The notes under the pieces are model-generated. The model had not been told where the DNA came from and did no database searches. It worked only from the letters and a program-made list of their open reading frames with translations. Positions 7,407 through 11,935 of a stretch of 11,935 nt of DNA are shown here, piece by piece. Position 1 is the first letter of the stretch. The number at the start of each line of letters is the position of its first letter. Source of the stretch: an uncultured Megasphaera sp. (GTDB lineage: Bacteria > Bacillota > Negativicutes > Veillonellales > Megasphaeraceae); NCBI RefSeq assembly GCF_958350005.1, contig NZ_CATWFF010000052.1:1-11935 (forward strand), written 5' to 3'. A program made the translations under genes and the position numbers.

Positions 7407-8990
7407 TTACTGCGGCAGCAGGCCTTTGCGGATGAGAAATTCCCGCGCTGTCTGATGCGGGTCCTGTCCGTCTACGTCGACGGCGTAATTCATGGCCCGC
7501 ATGTCTTCTTCTGAAATCTGGCCGTCTAATTTGGCAAAAAGAGGCTGCAGTTCCGGATAGCGGTCGAAGAGATCGGCCCGCGTAAGGGCGACGGCATAAA
7601 AAGGCGGAAAGAAATGCACGTCATCAGGAAGGGGCTGGAGATTCATTTTTTTCAGCAGTCCATCTGTAGAAAAGGCATCAATAACGTCGACGTCGCCATT
7701 GGCCAGGGCCTGATAGCGCAGGGTAGAATCCATAGGCCGGACGGCGCCGAAGTGAACGCCAAAACGGGATTCAATCCCGGACAGGCCGTCTTCGCGGTGG
7801 AGAAATTCAGAGGTACAGCCCAGGGTCGTTGTGTCGGCCATGGCCAGGAGATCGCTCATGGCAGTCAGCCCGTTGGCCTGGGCGAATTCAGGGCGCACGC
7901 TGAACACATAGGTGTTGTTAAAGCCCAGCGGCCTGGACGTAACGACGTCGTAGCGCGTCAGCAGCGTATGCTGTACCTGTCTGTAGACGGCGTCAGGGTC
8001 GGAGTTCAGCGGCTCGTGAAGGACGTTCATCAGCACGGTTCCCGTATAGCCGACGAAGGTGTCAATATCGCCGTGAGTCAGGGCACTGAAGCAGAAGGCA
8101 GCTCCGCTCAGGTTAAATCGCCGTTCTACGCGGATATCCGTGTAATGCGTGACCAGGTCTTCATACAGATATCCTAAAATAAGTACTTCTGTAAAATTGG
8201 ACGTGCCAATGACAATTTTTTTCTCCGTTGCCGTGCGGTACCAGCCGTAGCCCTGATGAGCCATGGGCAGCAGGAACAGGAGGGCGCAGATACTGGCGAC
8301 GACGGCTTTTTTGAGCTTCTGCCGGGGACGGTGGTTCCGCACTTCCCCCGGCTTTTTTAGGCCTTCTGATACGAGCAGGGCTTCAGCGTGGGAGAAGGCA
8401 TAATCGAGGAGCAGGGCCAGCAGCGACGCCGGAATGGCGCCGAGCAGTACCATATCGGCATTGAGGCTGATAAGCCCCATGTTGATAAACCAGCCGAGAC
8501 CGCCGGCGCCGGCAAAGGCGGCAACGGTCATGGTGCCGACAGCGGCGACAGTACTGATGCGCACGCCTGTCATAACAAAGGGCATGGCCAGGGGGATTTC
8601 GAAATAGCGCAGTTTCTGCCATGTTGACAGGCCAATGCCGTCGGCTGCTTCCAGGGCATGGGCGTCAATGCGCATCAGGCCCGTATAGGTGTTTTTGATG
8701 ATCGGCAGCAGGGCATAGATGATTACCATGAGAATGGCCGGTTTTTCGCCAATGCCGACCAGGGGAATGGCCAGCGCGAGCAGGGCAATGCTGGGCAGGC
8801 TCTGCATGATGTTGGCTGTGCCAATGACCAGGCGGGCGAGGCGGCGGTTTTTGGTAATGACGACGCCTAAGGGAACGCCTATGAGAATAGAGAGGAATAC
8901 AGCCAGCGTTGTCATATTCATGTGTTCTATAAACCGCATCCATACGTCGGGATATGTTTCCTGCACTAAGGCGATGAACGAGTGGGTCAT
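7407..8990 (-). CDS. Fused ABC permease and substrate-binding protein, OpuF/EgtU type (copy B)
   Basis: This 527-residue paralogue of copy A has the same architecture: permease (about 1-205, EAADGIGLSTW from 114), an anchor segment (about 228-246) and a binding domain (257-527). Identity to copy A is about 63% over 301-400 and higher in the membrane part. It differs at positions conserved in the family: the EYTGT motif reads GYTGT (G314), and D298 and Y301 of copy A are A298 and F301. GFNNTY is kept. This suggests a different ligand or a changed affinity. No ATPase gene accompanies it, and it lies alone between two terminators, so it probably borrows the ATPase of copy A. The ATG at 8988-8990 has an AAGGAG site 10 nt upstream. 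The frame is intact with no sign of decay. Confidence 0.93.
   Translation of the reverse strand: MTHSFIALVQETYPDVWMRFIEHMNMTTLAVFLSILIGVPLGVVITKNRRLARLVIGTANIMQSLPSIALLALAIPLVGIGEKPAILMVIIYALLPIIKNTYTGLMRIDAHALEAADGIGLSTWQKLRYFEIPLAMPFVMTGVRISTVAAVGTMTVAAFAGAGGLGWFINMGLISLNADMVLLGAIPASLLALLLDYAFSHAEALLVSEGLKKPGEVRNHRPRQKLKKAVVASICALLFLLPMAHQGYGWYRTATEKKIVIGTSNFTEVLILGYLYEDLVTHYTDIRVERRFNLSGAAFCFSALTHGDIDTFVGYTGTVLMNVLHEPLNSDPDAVYRQVQHTLLTRYDVVTSRPLGFNNTYVFSVRPEFAQANGLTAMSDLLAMADTTTLGCTSEFLHREDGLSGIESRFGVHFGAVRPMDSTLRYQALANGDVDVIDAFSTDGLLKKMNLQPLPDDVHFFPPFYAVALTRADLFDRYPELQPLFAKLDGQISEEDMRAMNYAVDVDGQDPHQTAREFLIRKGLLPQ
8476..8546. repeat. 71-bp tract nearly identical to 2397-2467
   Basis: The copy B partner of the tract in copy A, with two mismatches (8487 and 8524). 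Codons are conserved at synonymous positions, unlike the flanking parts of the two genes. Confidence 0.85.
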
Positions 8991-9035
8991 GATAAGGGAA
9001 CTCCTTGTCCTGTAAAAAGAATTAAATATATCCGT

Positions 9036-9088
9036 AGTATACAGGAAAATATGTTAATGCAGCGTTAATAAAGCACGTAATAGATTAA
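9036..9088 (-). promoter_or_regulatory. Promoter of copy B with three TTAA half-sites matching the copy A promoter
   Basis: The -10 box TATACT (9036-9041) lies 18 bp from the first TTAA (9054), the same distance as in copy A. Further TTAA motifs start at 9065 and 9085, reproducing the 0, 11, 31 spacing of copy A; the fourth site is lost. The core 9053-9070 (GTTAATGCAGCGTTAATA) agrees with 4113-4130 at 15 of 18 positions. The -35 position reads CGCTGC, not a consensus, so an activator is likely needed. Confidence 0.6.
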
Positions 9089-9096
9089 TATAATAC

Positions 9097-9143
9097 AAAA
9101 GCACCCCGGAGACAGCAGCAGTTACTGCCGTTCCCGGTGTGCT
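9097..9143 (-). terminator. Terminator of the OPA antiporter gene
   Basis: AGCAC-C-CCGG (9100-9109) pairs with CCGG-T-GTGCT (9134-9143) with one internal mismatch. The loop contains a smaller palindrome, GCAGTTACTGC (9118-9128). Four T residues follow on the minus strand. The 61 bp between the stop codon and this hairpin hold no other clear signal. Confidence 0.65.
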
Positions 9144-9203
9144 TGGTGCAGCGTCCCTGATGGGGGACTTCATTATGCATCCTATGTTGTGAATTGATGG
9201 GAA

Positions 9204-10553
9204 TCAGTCTTCTTTGGGTTTGGCGTTCCAGACGAGGAGGGCCAGGAGCGTGGAAACGACGGCTGCGCCGACCCAGAATTCCGTAGCCAGGCCGAAGTCA
9301 TAGACCTTTTCGCCGCCTACGACAGTAATGGTCATGAGCTTGCCTGTAATAAATTCCTGAATAGCTGCGCCGGCATAGCTCAGCAGGCCGATCATGCCCA
9401 TAGCTGCGCCGGTAACGCGTTTCGGCACAATATCGACAGCCATGAGGCCGCCCATGTAGCAGACCAGAGCGCCCATGGTAAAGCCGTAGAAGGTCATGCA
9501 CAGCATGTCCATCGTGAAGGACTGGGGAGCCCAGACGAAGCCGGCAATGGACAGGGAATAGAGAATACCATAGATCAGGGCCGGTGCATTGCGCTTGTGA
9601 TTGAAGAACTTGTCCGAAATGACGCCGCACAGGAGGGCACCGAAGATGCCGGCGACCTGCATGTAGGCCATAACGCCGGCAGCCCCCATGATGTCATAGC
9701 CTTTCTGGGAAGTCAGGTAGACGACGCCCCAGCTTTCGACGGCGTAGCGGGCAATGTATACGCACAGCGATGACAGGCCGAGAATCCAGACAGCCGGATT
9801 TTTTACGACAGCATTCCACTGCATGGAGCCGACAGATTTTTTCTTTTCCGCATCAATTTGTTCCTGCGTCTTTTCGCCGTAGTAGACGGCGCCATTGGGC
9901 AGGCCCTGTGTTTCCGGACGGTCGCTCATGCCGAAGTAAATAAAGGCCGTGCCGATAAGGGAAATAATGCCGGCCGAAATGAAGCCCATAGACCAGTTAT
10001 AGGCCGATACGATGGCGGCAATAGCAAAATAGGCAAAGGAAGAGCCCAGATTATGACTCGTAAACCAGACGCCGTACAAGGTGCCGCGCTGTTTGTTGCT
10101 GAACCACTGATTGAGGGCGACAATGGACGGGCCGGCGCCGTAGGACTGGAACCAGCCGTTCAGGCCCCAGAGAATGGCCAGGGGAACAAAGGAATTCACC
10201 AGACCCATGCCGACCATGGTCAGGGACGAAATAAACAGGCCAAATGAAAAAAAGCGCTTGTTGTTCATGCGGTCTGCCAGGAAACTGTTCGTAAATTTAC
10301 CCAGACCGTAGGTGATGAAGAAAATAGAACCAATAATACCAATTTCCGTTGGGGTTACAATTCCCGATGCCAGCAGAGGCTTTTTGATGACCGAATAGCT
10401 CTGCCGGATGATGTAATAAAAGGCGTAGCCAATGGTAATGGAAGCAAAGACGCGCCAGCGCATAGCGTTAAACTTTTTCTTTACCTCATCGGCGTCAGAA
10501 ATCTGGGCGATGTCCGGGCCGGTTTTAAAGAACTGCCATAATACATTAAGCAT
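9204..10553 (-). CDS. Organophosphate:phosphate antiporter (OPA/GlpT-UhpT-PgtP family MFS)
   Basis: A 449-residue major facilitator protein with about 12 membrane segments, of the length typical for GlpT, UhpT and PgtP. The two substrate-phosphate arginines of the family are present: R50 in YYIIRQSYSV (TM1) and R269 in YIARYAVESWGVVYL (TM7). The central loop has the OPA marker DRPETQGLP (211-219). It most likely exchanges internal phosphate for a phosphorylated carbon compound such as hexose phosphate, glycerol-3-phosphate or phosphoglycerate; the sequence does not settle which. Related UhpC proteins are receptors rather than carriers, so a sensor role cannot be excluded. The ATG at 10551-10553 has an AAAGGAG site. 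It is a single-gene unit about 1.9 kb from the PhnD-like sensory operon, separated from it by copy B; this recalls HptA-HptS-HptR with UhpT. Confidence 0.9.
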   Translation of the reverse strand: MLNVLWQFFKTGPDIAQISDADEVKKKFNAMRWRVFASITIGYAFYYIIRQSYSVIKKPLLASGIVTPTEIGIIGSIFFITYGLGKFTNSFLADRMNNKRFFSFGLFISSLTMVGMGLVNSFVPLAILWGLNGWFQSYGAGPSIVALNQWFSNKQRGTLYGVWFTSHNLGSSFAYFAIAAIVSAYNWSMGFISAGIISLIGTAFIYFGMSDRPETQGLPNGAVYYGEKTQEQIDAEKKKSVGSMQWNAVVKNPAVWILGLSSLCVYIARYAVESWGVVYLTSQKGYDIMGAAGVMAYMQVAGIFGALLCGVISDKFFNHKRNAPALIYGILYSLSIAGFVWAPQSFTMDMLCMTFYGFTMGALVCYMGGLMAVDIVPKRVTGAAMGMIGLLSYAGAAIQEFITGKLMTITVVGGEKVYDFGLATEFWVGAAVVSTLLALLVWNAKPKED

Positions 10554-10581
10554 ACTGAAAAACTCCTTTCGCCAATACCGT

Positions 10582-10620
10582 ATTATAATGGTTTAAACAT
10601 GTTAGATATAATGTATTATA
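10582..10620 (-). promoter_or_regulatory. Candidate promoter(s) of the OPA antiporter gene
   Basis: Two TATAAT boxes on the minus strand (10582-10587 and 10615-10620) lie in a direct repeat GTATTATAAT (10580-10589 and 10613-10622). Neither has a good -35 (TATATC and ACCGCC at 17 bp), which suggests activator-dependent or weak initiation. GTTTAAAC (10591-10598) is a perfect 8-bp palindrome between them. Confidence 0.45.
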
Positions 10621-10647
10621 ATCGGCCAGGCTGTACTGGCGGTATAG

Positions 10648-10679
10648 GAAAAATTCTGATTTTTCTGTAGGAATTTTTC
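10648..10679. promoter_or_regulatory. Inverted repeat upstream of the OPA gene, candidate operator
   Basis: GAAAAATTC (10648-10656) and GAATTTTTC (10671-10679) form a perfect 9-bp inverted repeat with a 14-bp spacer. It lies just upstream of the -35 position of the distal candidate promoter, a usual place for an activator site. A direct repeat ATTTTTCTG (10659-10667 and 10673-10681) overlaps it. A/T richness makes chance occurrence possible. Confidence 0.4.
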
Positions 10680-10686
10680 TGACACG

Positions 10687-10725
10687 AAAAAACGCAGGCT
10701 CTCCTGGGCAGAGAACCTGCGTTTT
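10687..10725 (-). terminator. Terminator of the tenI-hydrolase operon
   Basis: A 10-bp stem AAAACGCAGG (10689-10698) with CCTGCGTTTT (10716-10725), extended inside by CTCT/AGAG, begins 12 bp after the stop codon at 10738. Six T residues (10687-10692) close it on the minus strand. Confidence 0.9.
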
Positions 10726-10737
10726 ATAACAGCAGTA

Positions 10738-11259
10738 TTATAGAATGTCAATCTGACAGGCTTCCATGGCTTTCAGTGCCGTCTGGTGCCGTTCCGGCGT
10801 TACGCCGGCACAGCAGGAACTGTCGACGCAGATTTCCTTTTCCGGGTAGAAGGCCTTCAGCAGCAGGGCGTTGGAAATGACGCAGATATCGGTGCACAGG
10901 CCCATGAGGACGAGGCGGTCATAATCGGCCACTTCTTCAATCAGGTCGGTGCAGCCAAAAGTCGGCTTTTCCAGCACCGTGGCAAACAGCGTATACGGCA
11001 GGAGCTGCCGGCAGATCTGCCATCCCTTTGTATCGCGGATGCAGTGGGGCACAGGGAGCTTTTTCCCTTCCTGCCGATCCAGGTAGTCATCGCCGTGGGT
11101 GTCCTGCGTAAAGATGAGATCTGTATGGACCGTTTCATCTTTTTTGCTGGCCATAATCTTTGCGTCAATGCGGGGCACAATGGCCTGGGCTTCTTTCGTT
11201 CCCAGCGCGCCGTCAATAAAGTCATTCTGCATATCAATGATAATATAAGCCTGGTTCAT
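10738..11259 (-). CDS. Cysteine hydrolase, isochorismatase/nicotinamidase family
   Basis: A 173-residue cytosolic hydrolase. The catalytic triad is visible: D9 in IIIDMQNDF, K98 in VLEKPTFG and the nucleophile C126 in CTDICVISNAL. D53 and H55 in TQDTHGD with H72 in VPHC match the metal-site positions of nicotinamidases. Nicotinamide deamidation (NAD salvage) is therefore plausible, but other amides cannot be ruled out. The frame extends to a GTG at 11268. I choose the ATG at 11257-11259 because AGGAAGG (11268-11274) sits 8 nt before it and would overlap the GTG. The gene starts 21 bp after the tenI-like stop codon and has no promoter of its own, so the two form an operon ended by the hairpin at 10687-10725. 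Confidence 0.9.
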   Translation of the reverse strand: MNQAYIIIDMQNDFIDGALGTKEAQAIVPRIDAKIMASKKDETVHTDLIFTQDTHGDDYLDRQEGKKLPVPHCIRDTKGWQICRQLLPYTLFATVLEKPTFGCTDLIEEVADYDRLVLMGLCTDICVISNALLLKAFYPEKEICVDSSCCAGVTPERHQTALKAMEACQIDIL

Positions 11260-11267
11260 GAAATACA

Positions 11268-11274
11268 CCTTCCT
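11268..11274 (-). promoter_or_regulatory. Ribosome binding site that fixes the cysteine hydrolase start
   Basis: AGGAAGG on the minus strand, 8 nt before the ATG at 11259. The upstream GTG (11266-11268) overlaps it and is unlikely to be used. Confidence 0.75.
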
Positions 11275-11280
11275 GAACGG

Positions 11281-11871
11281 TTACTGCCGCAGTTCACGAA
11301 TATATTCCGGCACGTCAGGGCAGGTCATGAGACCGGACATGAGGGCAACGCCCGTAATAGGCGTGTCATGGAGTTTCTGCACCGTCTGGGGCGTAATGCC
11401 GCCCAGTGCGTATACCGGAATGGACACGGCCTGACAAATGGCATTTACCATTTCCGGGCCAATAGGAGGCAGCGTTTTTTTACAGTCCGTCGGGAACACA
11501 TGGCTGGCCATGATGTACGTCGCTCCCAGTTCTTCGGCCCGCTTGGCTTCTTCCGGCGTATGGACGGAAACGCCCAGGGTCGTCATGTAGTATAACAGGG
11601 ACGAATGGGTTTCCAGATATTCCAGAGAGCACTGGAAGCGGGGCACGCGCAGGCGGACGGCCACCTTTCCAAAATGATGAAGTACACAGGTTTTGCCGTG
11701 CATATTGCACAGGCGCAGTGCTTTTTTGGCATAATCGGTGTATTCTTCTTCAGATAATGTTTTTTCACGTAAAATGACGTAGTCTACATCAGAAGCAGTA
11801 ATTTGTTCCAGCTGATCCCAATAGTTCGTCTTGGCAAGCTCATGATTCGTTACGGCAGCAATTTTTAACAC
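11281..11871 (-). CDS. tenI: TenI/ThiE-family protein, probable thiazole tautomerase
   Basis: A 196-residue TIM-barrel protein of the thiamine phosphate synthase/TenI superfamily. VILREKTLS (32-40) is the family phosphate-side strand, VSVHTPEEA (101-109) matches the TenI VHSLEEA region, and SHVFPTDCKK (123-132) is the TenI form of the loop with the catalytic-type H124. ThiE proteins usually have GPxFxTxTK here instead. GGIT (157-160) and ALMSG (176-180) are the C-terminal phosphate-binding strands. TenI aromatises the thiazole ring in thiamine synthesis. The start is GTG (11869-11871) with AGGTGA 7 nt upstream; no better ATG was found. Upstream, TACAAT boxes (11886-11891 and 11896-11901) could be -10 elements but lack a -35. 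No other thiamine gene is in the window; ThiE activity cannot be fully excluded. Confidence 0.82.
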   Translation of the reverse strand: MLKIAAVTNHELAKTNYWDQLEQITASDVDYVILREKTLSEEEYTDYAKKALRLCNMHGKTCVLHHFGKVAVRLRVPRFQCSLEYLETHSSLLYYMTTLGVSVHTPEEAKRAEELGATYIMASHVFPTDCKKTLPPIGPEMVNAICQAVSIPVYALGGITPQTVQKLHDTPITGVALMSGLMTCPDVPEYIRELRQ

Positions 11872-11935
11872 GATAGTATCACCTGATTGTATAATATTGT
11901 AACGACAGAAATAGTTTATATATACTACTATACAG

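Noticed and set aside
9150..9170. Small GTCCC/GGGAC hairpin after the OPA gene
   Set aside because: The stem is only 5 bp and is not followed by a T run; the hairpin at 9097-9143 is the better terminator.
1..11935. CRISPR arrays, tRNA or rRNA genes, insertion sequences, phage or toxin-antitoxin genes
   Set aside because: Looked for on both strands; no regularly spaced repeats, RNA gene signatures, transposase or integrase motifs were found.

Overview
The window comes from a low- to mid-GC bacterium with strong AGGAGG-type ribosome binding sites and compact operons. Every gene I can support is on the minus strand, so transcription runs from right to left. The mix of Firmicutes-like transport and regulatory genes with a secreted-protein start at the left edge suggests a Negativicute such as Megasphaera or a relative. 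That placement is inference, as no marker gene is present.

In transcription order (right to left): a tenI-like thiamine-pathway gene and a cysteine hydrolase form a short operon (11871-10738). Next is a 12-TM organophosphate:phosphate antiporter (OPA) family gene (10553-9204). Then comes a fused ABC permease/substrate-binding protein, copy B (8990-7407). A three-gene operon follows, made of a PhnD-like binding lipoprotein, a NarX/UhpB-type histidine kinase and a NarL/LuxR-type response regulator (7270-4265). Then an ABC ATPase with CBS domains overlaps by 4 bp a second fused permease/binding protein, copy A (4044-1325). Last are a YitT-family membrane protein (1235-345) and the first 36 codons of a secreted protein (110-1). 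Most units end in clear hairpin terminators.

The most interesting part is the block from 1325 to about 10700. Two 527-residue paralogues of the OpuF/EgtU type (osmoprotectant or ergothioneine-like uptake) flank a likely ligand-sensing three-component system. Only copy A has an adjacent ATPase. The promoters of the two transporter units share a gap-free conserved element: TTAA half-sites in 11-bp steps, placed at an identical distance from the -10 box, resembling a Pho box. Copy B has lost a glutamate in the EYTGT motif of the binding domain. The PhnD-like lipoprotein, the kinase and regulator, and the nearby OPA transporter resemble the HptA-HptS-HptR/UhpT arrangement of Staphylococcus. This suggests organophosphate or phosphate sensing, although which genes are controlled is inferred.

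No rRNA, tRNA, CRISPR array, insertion sequence or phage gene was seen. No gene-free stretch exceeds 300 bases.
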